Origin: Temnothorax longispinosus
Taxonomy: Eukaryota; Arthropoda; Insecta; Hymenoptera; Formicidae
DNA length: 64,000 bases
Assembly (NCBI RefSeq): GCF_030848805.1
Contig: NC_092365.1
Location: 6,014,001 to 6,078,000, forward strand
Reading direction: 5' to 3'
Shown here: in pieces, positions 12,507-24,969 of the stretch
Layout: every line of letters begins with the position of its first letter
Numbering within the stretch: position 1 is the stretch's first letter
Notes under the pieces: generated by a model
Databases searched by the model: none
Seen by the model: the letters and a program-made list of their open reading frames with translations, nothing else
What the model was told of the DNA's origin: nothing
Made by a program: the position numbers and the translations under genes

Positions 12507-14176
12507 GAGAGCTGGCGTTAAAAAACTGCAAGAGTTTTGTAATGGCTGATTTTTTCACATAACGTTATATTGCGGGTGTACATGAGTCAGCACCCACTCG
12601 CAAGGTCAGGTACTGGGACACCTGGCGCCGGCGCGCTTTGAAATAGGTCAAATTATTAAGTGCGATAAAAGTGTTTTGTAATGGCTCAAATTTTGTGAGA
12701 AACTAATAAATAATATAAAAAACCGTTAGAAAGTGGTCAGACCGCACAGTTATGGGACGCAGCGAGTCAGCACCTCGCATAAGTGGTCGCAATAATTAGG
12801 TCAGTAAAACTGTTTCGAAATAGCTGAAAATTTAGAAACTATTAAATTATTACGTATAATGAAGGAAGAAAAACGGTCAGACTTCAGTTTAATGGGACTG
12901 ACGCAGTCAGCAGTCGTTTGAAGTGCGAAGATCAAGCGCGCGCGGCTGCTCCAAGCGCGTAGTGATTTGTTTATAATTAAATTCCATTTGTATTTAATAA
13001 AATGATTGAAAGATTTTCAACTAAATCAGGATTGAAATTGTTATTTTTATGTTGTTTTCCTTTTCTGCTTTGAAAAGGACGGTAGATGGTTTGAACAGAG
13101 CGTCGGTATTCGGCGTCAGTCTTAAGGCGAAAATAAACGACGCGTGACTCGGCGAGCCTCGCGCAGCTCGTAAATGGTTAATTTTTATTCATAAAAATGA
13201 TCGTTATTTGAAAAATATTTTTTCAATTTTCTATGTTTATTTTACATATTTACAAGTAACGTTTTTATTAATTCTTTAAATATAAAAAATTATAAAAATT
13301 ATAATTTACATATATTTTGCTTTTAACAATAAATTATTATGTATAAAATACTATAGATGAGGCATAATTATTATTTACAGACACTGAGTCTGAGCAGGTA
13401 GACGACACTGAAGAAGCTGATTCGAGAGTGATAAGCAATCAGATGAAGAAAATAACAGCGACATTGATTATTAATTGTTTATTTGAAAAAAGTGTATTAT
13501 TTCATACTTTAATTATACTTTTTATAAAATTTTTTTTAATTTTTTGTTTCTTCATTTGTAGTTCTGTAATTTATAATTTGATCTTAAGTTTATTTATATT
13601 ATAATAAAATTTTTAATTAATTAATTAAATAACGTAAAAAATAACAATTTCAATCGTGATTTAGTTAAAAATCTTTCAATCATTTTATTAAATACAAATG
13701 GAATTTAATTATAAGCAAATCACTACGCGCTTTGAGCAGCCGCGCGCGCTTGATCTTCGCACTTCAAACGACTGCTGACTGCGTCAGTCCCATTAAACTG
13801 AAGTCTGACCGTTTTCTTCCTTCATTATACGCAATAATTTAATAGTTTCTAAATTTTCAGCTATTTCGAAACAGTTTTACTGACCTAATTATTGCGACCA
13901 CTTATGCGAGGTGCTGACTCGCTGCGTCCCATAACTGTGCGGTCTGACCATTTCTAACGGTTTTTTATATTATTTATTAGTTTCTCACAAAATTTGAGCC
14001 ATTACAAAACACTTTTATCGCACTTAATAATTTAACCTATTTCAAAGCGCGCCGGCGCCAGGTGTCCCAATACCTGACCTTGCGAGTGGGTGCTGACTCA
14101 TGTACACCCGCAATATAACGTTATGTGAAAAAATCAGCCATTACAAAACTCTTGCAGTTTTTTAACGCCAGCTCTC
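12507..14176. mobile_element. 1.67-kb foldback DNA transposon with ~540-bp inverted repeats
   Basis: The left arm 12507-13048 is the inverted complement of 13633-14176, starting GAGAGCTGGCGTTAAAAAAC and ending with its complement. No clear target duplication was found in the flanks. The unique centre holds a GC-rich patch (13080-13175) and an apparent terminal exon at 13380-13475: a TTTACAG acceptor, then an acidic frame (DTESEQVDDTEEAD). This may be the tail of a lost transposase gene. Confidence 0.75.
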
Positions 14177-14925
14177 CGCCTAGTATAAGATCAACTGAAC
14201 CAGAAAAAATCAATAATCTTGGTTCCCTATACTTTCCCCTCTTCTTCTTTAAACGCGACAATATATAGAACAAAATATATTAGAAGTTTTGAATATAAAA
14301 GATATATAAAGCTATATAAAATATTAATTAATGAAATCTATAATAATTCGTTAAGATTTGGTTGATTAGTTCTGGAGTTATAGAAATTTCGATAAACTTG
14401 GTTATTTTTTTTAACAGAAATCGGTACACTTGAATTGAAACTCGGCATTTATCACGTGGACCACGAAAGTATCGATAGTCTTTCAATTCAGGCAAGAAAT
14501 TTGCATAGAATACAGAGCTGTCAATGGAATGGTCGATATATGAGAGAGACTGCAATACATATAGCAATCCATATCGCAATAATATGTCGACATATTATTG
14601 CGACAGAATTACTAACATTACTACCCTCCGCGTATATTAACAAAATAAATCACAATAAAATAATAACTGGCATAACAAATTATTAAAAATTAATTAAAAA
14701 ATTAAATACTTACCTTTGAAGGTTTTTCACTCTTTAAAAGCAACGATTATTGCCGAGGTGCACACGATATTTTTCACAACACCTTTACGGAAATGTTCGA
14801 CTTTTGAATGCCTGTATAGTGTATGCGTTTGGGGTCTAGGGGCAAAGCCTCTGGCAGGGGGTGTGGGGGGCGAAGCCCCATATAACACAAAACTAAAATG
14901 ACAATAAAATTTCAAAAAAAATATA
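14177..14925. other. Intergenic stretch without a recognised gene
   Basis: AT-rich DNA. The notable parts are a perfect 30-bp palindrome at 14574-14603 and a GC-rich patch (14827-14880, GGGGCAAAGCC / GGGGGCGAAGCCCC type). The interval 14767-14820 is partly complementary to 15320-15385 (ATTTTTCACAACACCT against AGGTGTTGTGAAAAAT). I see no coding region. Confidence 0.4.
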
Positions 14926-15770
14926 TAAATAATTTTAATTATTGCACTAAATTTGATTGATTTGAGATTTTATTTAAGGATATTATATAAATAGGTATAA
15001 TAAGTTATATCTTATTATTTAGCGATATTATTAAGAAAAAAAACAATTCCAAATTAGTAGTTTTAATACAAGTAATTTTTGAAATAGTAATTATTTTTTT
15101 ATTTATTGAAATTAATATCTATAATTTTTGCGTACGTTTTACGTTTCTCTCTCGCACGATGTTGGACTCGATGCCCAATTTCCCTTCCATTTGTGGGAGC
15201 TTTCCAGCAAGCGACACAAGTCGACACAAACGTCGTTTTATCTCTCTTTTTTAAAAATGAGTAACAAAGACAAAATGACACTTGTGTCAACTTTCCTCCC
15301 TGGCGTGAAATTGGCCACTTTCGCCCTTCTCTACAGGCATGGAAAGTCGGACTTTCCGTGGAGGTGTTGTGAAAAATATTTATTTAGATACTGCCAATAA
15401 CTTATTTACTTAATATAATTACATATTTATTTAGAATTAGATATTTTTACTTAAATTAAGTACCAATTTTCCTCCCTAGGGAAAATTAGTACTTTCTGTC
15501 CCGTATAGCGGGCAGACAGTAAAGTAACGCAATACAAAATCAAAGAAATAATCCGATCTTCTAATTTGAAAGTTGTAATGTAAATATTAAATTCACTAAC
15601 TAATAAGATTTTTCTTTGTAAAAATTATATTAATTTCAATAAATAAAAAAATAATTACTATTTCAAAAATTACTTGTACTAAAACTACTGATTTAAAATT
15701 GTTTTTTCTTAAAAATATCACTAAATAATGAGATAACTAATTATACCTATTTACATAATATCCCTAAATA

Positions 15771-16150
15771 AAAGGACCTCGCACAAAAAGGCTGCGAAAT
15801 GGCTCTCAGTCGATTTGGCTGAAATTTGAATATGATGTAGTTAATGTTGTCTTGATCAAATGTCTCATAGGGCTGGAAGACCAATAATGGCTAGTTTTTG
15901 AGATATTCGACTCCAAACATTGAGAAAATAGATGTTTTAGCGTATGTATCCCACACAGCACAGGATATTTTGAGGGACATTTGTGCATCCGCTGGATATC
16001 CACCGGATATTAAATATCCACTGGATATCCACCGGTTATTGAGATATCCCACTTTATCTGTAGGACGTCCCTCAGATAAAGTGTGCTGTGTGGGATATAG
16101 CTTTAATATATACGAATTGCATGTGTATTCGTGTGCGCTCGCGCGCATGC

Positions 16151-16201
<51 letters not shown>

Positions 16202-16833
16202 GGTGTGTGTGTGCGTATGCGCGCCCGCGCGGGCGCGCGTGTGGAACTTCTAATTAAGGCACGTGTCTATTCCTTGGAAGTGGTCGGTTGCCTGCATCAG
16301 CGACGGTTTGAATTAGTGTAGTGACGGATATTTTATGTGCTCTTCGTTTCTAGCATAACCCAAATACCACAAAACGCTACATATGTGAGCACAAGTACCC
16401 AGTGTACGAGTACCAGACTTGCAGGTACAATAATATCCTAATATTGGTGACAGCTCCTCGTCTATGTTTTCGTCCATACCATCGTCTATCTCATTATCAT
16501 CGATGGATTTATATGAAATCCAAAGTTGATAATGAGATAGACGATGATATGGACGAAAACATAGACGAGGAGCTGTCACCAATATTAGGATATTATTGTA
16601 CCTGCAAGTCTGGTACTCGTACACTGGGTACTTGTGCTCACATATGTAGCGTTTTGTGGTATTTGGGTTATGCTAGAAACGAAGAGCACATAAAATATCC
16701 GTCAACTACACTAATTCAAACCGTCGCTGATGCAAGCAACCGACCACTTCCAAGGAATAGACACGTGCCTTAATTAGAAGTTCACACGCGCGCCCGCGCG
16801 GGCGCGCATACGCACACACACACCCATACACAC

Positions 16834-16865
<32 letters not shown>

Positions 16866-17249
16866 CCGCTGCATGCGCGCGAGCGCACACGAATACACAT
16901 GCAATTCGTATATATTAAAGCTATATCCCACACAGCACACTTTATCTGAGGGACGTCCTACAGATAAAGTGGGATATCTCAATAACCGGTGGATATCCAG
17001 TGGATATTTAATATCCGGTGGATATCCAGCGGATGCACAAATGTCCCTCAAAATATCCTGTGCTGTGTGGGATACATACGCTAAAACATCTATTTTCTCA
17101 ATGTTTGGAGTCGAATATCTCAAAAACTAGCCATTATTGGTCTTCCAGCCCTATGAGACATTGATCAGGACAACATTAACTACATCATATTCAAATTTCA
17201 GCCAAATCGACTGGGAGCCATTTCGCAGCCTTTTTGTGCGAGGTCCTTT
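15771..17249. mobile_element. 1.48-kb palindromic element with ~730-bp arms (MULE-like foldback)
   Basis: Both ends read AAAGGACCTCGCACAAAAAG inward. Left arm 15771-16499 and right arm 16527-17249 are almost perfect complements with a 27-base loop. The arms contain a (GT)n tract opposite a (CA)n tract, clustered GGATATCC palindromes, and a SWIM zinc-finger coding piece. Long terminal repeats with captured SWIM sequence suggest MULE ancestry, which is inference. A 9-bp target duplication was not found. Confidence 0.7.
16525..16776 (+). pseudogene. SWIM-type zinc-finger fragment, duplicated in inverse at 16313-16500
   Basis: On the + strand an open frame reads an acidic linker (NEIDDDMDENIDEE) and then YYCTCKSGTRTLGTCAH followed by ICSVLWYLGYAR. 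The CxC-n9-CxH spacing is that of a SWIM zinc finger, a DNA- or protein-binding domain common at the C-terminus of MULE-type transposases. Because it lies in a palindrome, the same peptide is encoded on the minus strand of the other arm. There is no start context or catalytic domain, so this is a captured or leftover fragment rather than a gene. Confidence 0.6.
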
Positions 17250-18078
17250 CAAATCAATATCAGATTTAGTGCAATAATTAAAATTATTTATATCCGTCTG
17301 TGATCGGCTCGCAGAATAAGTTGGAACATATATGTATATGTATTATAATAATACATATACACGGAAATTAATATTGAGCTGCCTAAGATCTAAGCTTAGA
17401 CTGAAAACTAATAAATAAACCAATAAATATACATACAATTTTTTTAATATTATATGTAAATAACCCCGCTAATATATATATATTTTTTTATTTATATTTA
17501 TTTTTTATTTTTATATAGTTTTATTTTTTTTTCTCGGCAACGGTTGAGAAGCGCATCGTCTCCGCACAGCATTTGTCACTTATATATCAATACTACATTT
17601 TAGTAAAATTTTGACAAAATCGGTGACCCCGAGGGTTAGACCCTTCCCTGATTAACTATATAACTTCAATCTAAAAATATTTTAAGCAAACTTAAACTTT
17701 GTTGCATTTCTAATATACATGTTCGAATAAGATATTAAATGAAAGATGAAGAATTAAAATTATGTGTCGATTCTTTTACTGTGATTGCTGGATGATCATC
17801 ATTGGTCTGGAGATATTACTTTCCCCATCTCAAATTCTATGTCTACTTCTCTCTGTAACTCAACTCTATTTGTATTCCCTATCCCTGCCTTTGTCCAAAA
17901 GGCCAAGACTTTCCCCTACCCAGTCTGACTTTCAATAATCCTCGTTTATTTATTTTTGTGTACATCGACTCGCAACGTAACCGACGCTATTCTAAATCTT
18001 ACAGTTAATTGTTTCTGCGTTTACATCGGCGAGCATATTTAAATGCATATCTAATTAATAACACGTGCGGTTTTGACA

Positions 18079-19178
18079 ATGGAAACAGTGACGTTGATTC
18101 TTAAAGAGGATTCTAAAGAGAAGCGATTCGAAGTTCAGAAGCAAAAAACTGATGGACAAGAGTTTATATTTTGCTGCGCTCTGGTCCGCGGACTATCGAG
18201 AATACGACCAAACGGAACACACTATCAATTATCCTCACATTTCCTCGCAAATGCTGCAGGTGAGAAGATTCTAATTTTTGGCTGTGTTCACAGAAAAAAG
18301 TCACTCTTTGAGCGTACAAAACATTGATTTTCTTTGTGTGTAACGAATTTATTATATCAAAAATCTTAATATAAAACCCAAGTTTTTAATAAACAAATGT
18401 ATATTGAAATTGTATCGAGTTTTACCGGCATGAATAATCTTCATTGTGCAACCGAAATAAATGAGTCATAATAATTTTATAGGATTTTATCTATTGGATT
18501 CAGCATTATAAAATATTTACATCTGCGACGAGATATGATGAAGAAGAGCTCATACGTCTTTTGAATCTGTTGGATCTAAGCGTTCTGTTCGCAGCAGATA
18601 AATTAATAGAAGATATAACCGACAAGCTTGAGAGACACTTTATGTTACCAATATATGCGATTAAAATTTGGTTACTGGCACAAAAATTAAATGTTAAAGT
18701 GCTACGAGATCTTTCATTGGATGTCTGCTTAGATCGTTTCAGTGAACTGCCACTCGATTCAATTTATGACTTGTCGAAGGAGGATTTTTTAAAATTAATT
18801 GGAAACATTAATATAAGAGCTACAGAATCTTATTTGGTTGACGTTACACGCGAGTGGAATAACCGTCATCATGTGACTGTATTATATATATTTATTATAT
18901 ATATTTAAAAATAACATTGAGAATAATATATAGAGGAAAGTTCCATATTATGAGATAGGGATCTTAATATGAGATGGCAAGGTTTTTTCATGTTGGGATC
19001 AACAGATGAGACCTATATAGGGCCTTTTAGCTTAATACATATCTCGTATTAGGATCTTGTCTCATAATATATATAGGGGACTTTTCTCTATCACTCTTCT
19101 ATATTAAAAATAGACAAAACTACAAGCCTATATCTCCAATAAATTTCAAATTAAATGATTTTTTAACTCCAAGTATAT

Positions 19179-19218
<40 letters not shown>

Positions 19219-20929
19219 TTACATATCTATTTTTGTTTTCTTACCATGCTATTATATTCCATTATACATTAATACAATTCTACGAATAATAAGATCTCTT
19301 TTTTTGCAGGATTTTTCAGTATTTCTAGATATCTTAAAGAATAAGGAAAAAAAAATTTTACAAGGTTTTATATCTTGTGAAGATGATGAAGGTGATGGTG
19401 AACGATATATTCATTGCTGGGATGGTAATGATTTTTTTGAGCTAACTTCATTCAAATATCCTCCAGATATTATACGAATTTTACCTATTGAAGGAATGCA
19501 GATCACTGGCAGAAGTATGTACAGTCTGTTTCTCTATTTTATCTTATCTAAAATAATTTTGTCTTATTTACTTAATTATTATTTTGTGCGATTATTTTTT
19601 AAAGGATACGATTTATATCTTTGTGGCGGAGAATATGGATCAGGAACGTTTAACAAAAATGTTTGGCGTTATTCTTTGATATCTAAAAAATGGATTTTTG
19701 AGACAGTGTAAATATCCTAATTATTAGATAAATAAGAATAAATAGATAAGTAATAATAAAATAAATAAAATGTTATATCTGTTACAATTGTTTACAAATA
19801 TTTTAGTATGCCAGTTGAGAGAAGACATATGATTACTGTATTTTTGAAAGACAAATTGTATCTTATAGGCGGTGTGGGACCATATAATAAAAACCTGAAA
19901 ACTGTTGATATCTATGATATTTATACAGGTGATTTTAATTGTGCAGCTACCACAATGTGCACATTTTGTTAATATTATGTGCCAAATATATATTAAACGA
20001 TTTATCTATATACGTACATAATTTAAGTAGAAATGAGTATATATTTTTCATAGAGATTATGTCATAAAATTGCTTTTCATTATTATCATTTATGAATTTA
20101 ATATGTTGATATTTAAACTTATCTTTTATTAATAAAAAACATTTTATTATATTAATTTTTGCTTTTATATTTAAACAATGCACAGGTGTGTGGACATCAT
20201 CAGGTGCGAAGATACCTTATATTCAGTTTTTCAGTGTTCCTGAACATTTCATTTTTAATGCTAAATTAATTATTGTATGTCAATATGATTGTTTCATCTA
20301 TTTTCCTGATGAGGATATATGGATAAACCAAAGTCCGTTGTATTCGATTAGATTATATTCTGTGCCAAGCGATGCACCAATACTGACGCTTAAAACTATG
20401 TCGTGTTATATTGGTAAATATCATAATTTATGTGTAGGTGTCAGACAAACTTATAAAGTTCACATTAATATGTATTGCAGATGTTGCTGACCAAGATAAA
20501 ATGGTTTTAAAAACTATCACAGAGACATGCAATGTGGAAGGTTGTAATAATATAATAAAGATCTTCTCTTATCCAACGAAAAGTAAGAGCGCGAAAGTTA
20601 TATACGATAATCCTCGTGTACGTCAAATATTTTCTGAAAACAATGAAAACAACGATAGATATTTCTTCTCTCTAATTCCATTTTTTCGCTATACTCGCGA
20701 AAAAATGGAAGAAAAACCAGCTGCACTATTATGTTCAGATTTAGATGACATAGTACTACACAACAAGCATAGGACGTTACACTTGCATAGTATTCCTATT
20801 CGAGATCCAAGAAAACTCCGTTCCTTGTTCTTTACCGAAAAGATTTATTCTTTACCAGTTAGAAAATTTTTTAATCTACGTATACTTCATTTAGCTCACT
20901 TGCACACAACAAATTTGGATCATATTTGA
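18079..20929 (+). CDS. BTB-BACK-kelch-like protein gene, copy A (frameshift in exon 1)
   Basis: Seven phase-compatible exons: 18079-18259, 18483-18872, 19310-19514, 19605-19707, 19807-19928, 20186-20413 and 20481-20929, about 558 codons. Exons 1-2 encode the end of a divergent BTB-like region and a BACK helix bundle (LPIYAIKIWLLAQKLNV, LDRFSELPLDSIYDL). Exons 3-6 contain degenerate kelch blades (YDLYLCGGEYG, DKLYLIGGVGP, VDIYDIYTG). Exon 7 is a 149-codon family-specific tail. Kelch-like proteins are usually Cullin-3 substrate adaptors; that role is inferred. Copy A has one extra A in the poly-A run near 18146, which shifts exon 1 out of frame; copy B is in frame there. The start ATG at 18079 is shared with copy B. 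An (AT)n tract lies in intron 2. Confidence 0.7.
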
Positions 20930-21566
20930 CTTATGTAATTAAAATGAATATTTAATTATTCAATATATTTCTGTGAAAGAGGAAGAGGGAGAAAAAGATA
21001 AATTCAAATAAAAATCCAGGAACTATAAACATAACAAAAATTTCAAAGAACATTTTAAAGAGCGGATAGTACGTCTACATATTCCGATATATCATGTTGA
21101 CTTTATTTTTATTAATCGTGATATTGTAGTAATTAATCATATAATTAAAAAATCATGACAAATTTCACAAACAATGTATGCTTAATAATTGTGACAATTT
21201 TACATCACTATATGCAAATGCTTCGTGTATGCCTGTGTATATAATTTGTATATGAAATAAATGTTCAATTGTTTATATCTTTTCTTTTTCTTTTTCATTA
21301 GATCACAAAGCTTGAATCGAGTCTTTTAGGAAAAACAGTGCTACCTGTACCGTGGCTTTCTCTTTGTTACAAATTGCAATTTTTATGGCACGAAGGTGTA
21401 AAGCCCTTAATTCAATCTTCACTTTGAAAAACCAAGCTTTATTTTGAAACTTTGAGTTTTTCGCCGTCAAGAAATGATCATTATCGGGATTCATATTTGG
21501 GAATTTTGGGATTAAGTTTATATTTTGAATATTTTTTTTTCTAATGCAATAGAATATTTGGATAAA
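20930..21566. other. Conserved flank downstream of kelch-like copy A
   Basis: Noncoding sequence conserved in unit B (29729-30345). A minus-strand frame at 21303-21494 (FFKVKIELRALHLRAIKIAI) is partly preserved in B, but I recognise no family and see no splice support, so I do not call a gene. Confidence 0.4.
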
Positions 21567-22355
21567 GTTCCGAAAAGCCCATACCTCCGATCGTTCTGAA
21601 ATTTTGTATACTATTATATTTTGATATACTAATTATGAATGTGTCAATGAAAATTGGCGCAAAGGTCATTTTCTAGGTAAAAATCAAAAAAGAAATTTTT
21701 TGCATATTTTTTAATTATCTTAATAAATATACATTTTAGAACAAAAAGTTTCAAATAAAAATTGTACGTCTTTTAAAAACGCAGTACACACGTAAGTGAG
21801 GGAGAGGCTACCGCACCTCCCCCGAAAGCAGGGGAGGTGGGGGTGAACCTCGGTTCGCGTGGAAAGTGTATGCGTAAACTTTTCATGCGTGGAAAGTTAA
21901 TATGAATTTTTAAATAATACTTCAATTGTGTGTGCATAAACAGTACACACGTAAGTGAGGGAGGGGCTACCGCACTTCCCCCGAAAGCAGGGAGGAGGTG
22001 GGGGTGAACCTAGGTTCGCGTGAAAAGTTTATGCGTAAACTTTTCATGCGTGGAAAGTTAATATGAATTTTTCTTACATTATAAATATTTTTTTCGTTAA
22101 GTACTGCTTTTACAATAATAGCGTAGAGAATATAAAAGTTGCGTTTTTAAGAAATGTACAATTTTCATTTCAAACTTTTTGTTCTAAAATGTATATTTAT
22201 TTAAATAATTAAAAAATATGCAAAAAATTTTTTTTTAATTTTTACCTAGAAAATGACCTTTGCGCCAATTTTCATTGACATATTCATAATTAGCATATCA
22301 AAATATAATAGTATACAAAATTTCAGAACGATCGATGGTATGGGCTTTTCGGAAC
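21567..22355. mobile_element. Foldback element with ~218-bp inverted repeats, unit A only
   Basis: Ends are GTTCCGAAAAGCCCATACCT and its complement; arms 21567-21785 and 22139-22355. The centre carries two GC-rich direct repeats (21782-21915 and 21941-22074), both starting CAGTACACACGTAAGTGAGG. Unit B lacks the element; there the site is replaced by 30346-30690, so insertion was accompanied by a deletion. Confidence 0.75.
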
Positions 22356-22441
22356 TACAGCCATTTACATAATCCAGCTAACTTACACACAACGAACTTG
22401 GATCATAACTGATTTATGTAACTCATTGATTAAATATTTAA

Positions 22442-23379
22442 CCCTAGACAGACTCACTGGGGCAATACGTTACCCCACGCGAAATTCAAATTATGCCCCT
22501 GACTTAGGAAGGTTAGTTTTCATACCGAGACCCTAACCATAATTCAGTTTAGTCATCCGGCGGTCGACTTCCGTCATTCAGCGAGTCTGTTAGATCCGTG
22601 CAGCAGCTGAAAACCGAAAAAGAAAATTGTTTAGGGTAACGTATTACCCCCTTTGGCCGTTTACGTTCGACATTTACCACAATAAAGTATATTTCAGATT
22701 TTTTGTGAAAATCGGTAACGAAAAATTATACACTTTATAGCACTCCCCAGAAAATTCTACCCTTGTTTCATATATAATTGTTTAAGATTCGGTCAATTAT
22801 TTCACTTTTGCTGTTCTTGCACAGCAACTGATTAAAACTTTGTAAAGTTTTTGTGGAGTTAATTTTACTGTTTCCATATACTTTTATAACTTTTGACTAC
22901 CTTTCAAATAAATAATAATCGACAGAATCTGTTTTACTTTCTATTTTTTGCGATTTTTCCCATCCGACAGTTTTTCGTCATTTCCTCTACTTCAGATGTT
23001 CAACGAAATATGTTTTTTTTAAGAAACGAAAAAATTGCTTACATGCCCTTGAAGGTTGTCTATTCGTTTTTCAAAATCCGTTAGAAATTTTAAAATCGGT
23101 GAATTTTATGAAAAACTACAGCATTTTTTATAAAAATAGTCATTTCAGCCCAATTTTTGGTTCTTTTTCTTGTTTTTCGAAATTTTTTTACTGTTTTTTT
23201 TTCACTACCGCAAATTGATGACTACTATCGTCTTCCCTATTAAACAACAAACAAAATTATTTGTTATAAAGTTTTCTAAAAACATTCTGGAAATATTATA
23301 CACGCGGTACAAGTTTAGGGTAACGTATTACCCCAGTGAGTCATTCACGTATGAGAAAAATAAGTGAGTCTGTCTAGGG
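22442..23379. mobile_element. piggyBac-like nonautonomous element, TTAA target duplication proven by empty site
   Basis: The 938-bp element is flanked by TTAA at 22438-22441 and 23380-23383. Its ends are CCCTAGACAGACTCACT and the complement AGTGAGTCTGTCTAGGG. Subterminal inverted motifs GGGGCAATACGTTACCCC and GGGTAACGTATTACCCC follow. Unit B has a single uninterrupted TTAA at 30755-30758 in otherwise matching sequence, which shows the pre-insertion state. No transposase frame is present. Confidence 0.88.
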
Positions 23380-24969
23380 TTAATGATTCGATCTATTTGT
23401 GAGAGAGAAAGAGGAAGAGAGAGATAAATTTAAAAATCCAGAAAATTAGTTAAAGTAGCAGAAATTTTAGAGATATACACCATGCGACTCTCTGCGAGTC
23501 GTGATGGTGCCACTCCACTCATCGACAATATGCCTGCCTATAAGCTCTTAGTCTGATGAGATCGTCGATGAGAACATTGATCAGGGCAATGAATAATGAA
23601 TATTGTTATTGAATTTATTTATATACTTAAGGCGACGCGATCGAGCGTTTGAAAGAAAACACGGTTGATAAGTGTGGTGCCATTTTGGTAGGGGCACACA
23701 CGGCCACTTACAAGACATTGCAGAAAACGGACAGTATGTCTGCATATTTCGATAAGTTATTTTGATTCACTGTAATTTTTTATTGATTGTCATATTATTC
23801 GAAAATCACTACAAATATACCAAGGTTGGTATATCCATATACCAATATACTTAATAATTGTAACAGCTTTGCATCACTATATGCAAATGCTTTCTGTACA
23901 TATGTAACAAAAGCATACTGTATATTCCTTTTCTCATCGAGATACTCGATACAAATGCAAACGCTAACTCGGGGACCAGTATGGAAAAAATTAATAGAAA
24001 TTAACTTGTAATCTACGTTAGTAAGATAGAACGGTGTAATAACTCACAACAGGTTCATTTTTAATTATACGTTTTATTTTATTGTAAATTTTCTGACGGA
24101 AGCAGTCTTCAACCAAGTAAAACACGACAGTGCGTACCATTAATATGGAATAGGAGGGCACATTGTGACAGTATCGCGTAAAAATACTTGCAAACTCGAT
24201 CTAACGCCATTGAGGGATTCCTCAGACGAGATTTTTAGATGGTGATATTAAAAAGTATGGTCGGATGTTTGAGGATGCTGGCAGTCTCGCCGGAAAAATC
24301 ACGTTCGCGGGCGTCGACACCTTATACATGATATCCGTTTATCTCTTTCTCTTTTTTTTCTGATGCTACCGAGATGTGCCCATTAAATAGTTGCGTGTAC
24401 TCGAGTGTATGCCGAGTCGTATAATACAGCAAAGCCGAATATTTTAGCGTAGTGAGTTGCGCGTGCTATCCGTAATGCTTGTGTGCGGAGACGGCGAATT
24501 CTCGGATAATTCTCGTAGTGACAGCGAGTCGCGTCGCGATGATTCGCGCAGATAATGCGACATGTTCCAAAATAATTTACATACAGAATACGCGAGAGAG
24601 AAAGAGAGATTAAAATTAGTCTTCCAGTTCTCTCTTCCTTTCTGTACAGGGACGTCATATACTCTAAAAAATATTCGCCGCGGCAGAGCTGCTCTGGCTC
24701 GACTCTTCGCTCGCATCGCATGCATTCCGATTAATTTTCGCGAAAGCAGAAAGGCTAGAATGTGGAAGACGCGGTAACGATCGCTCGGAGATCGTTGCGG
24801 CGTCCACAAACAGAGCGCGTACGAGAGCGGGGAAGATACACTCTTCTTGGAGAACCTATTCTCAGACAAACAGTAGATCCATCCATCGAGGTGTACGCGT
24901 ACACTTTAATATTCACGAGGTGATCCAGAAACGTATTCTCCGCGAAGAATGTATTAGATAAGATCGATT

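Larger units (their letters stand above)
14928..17291. mobile_element. Inverted-repeat element, split by a nested palindrome
   Basis: Bases 14928-15123 are complementary to 15618-15770 plus 17250-17291. The right arm is interrupted exactly where the palindromic element 15771-17249 begins, and resumes on its far side with AAATTTAGTGCAATAATT-like sequence. This is a nested insertion. The centre (15124-15617) holds no intact transposase frame. Confidence 0.65.

Noticed and set aside
16088..16321. VCVCVCV-rich frames on both strands
   Set aside because: Products of the (GT)n and (CA)n tracts in the palindrome arms.
17520..17650. LTR end with a GGTGACCCCGA primer-binding site
   Set aside because: Suggestive of BEL/Pao or Copia elements, but no LTR start or downstream gag could be found.
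24383..24870. Overlapping long minus-strand frames (112 and 141 residues)
   Set aside because: Only partly conserved in unit B (31910-32160), no known domain; more likely bent 3' UTR or downstream flank.
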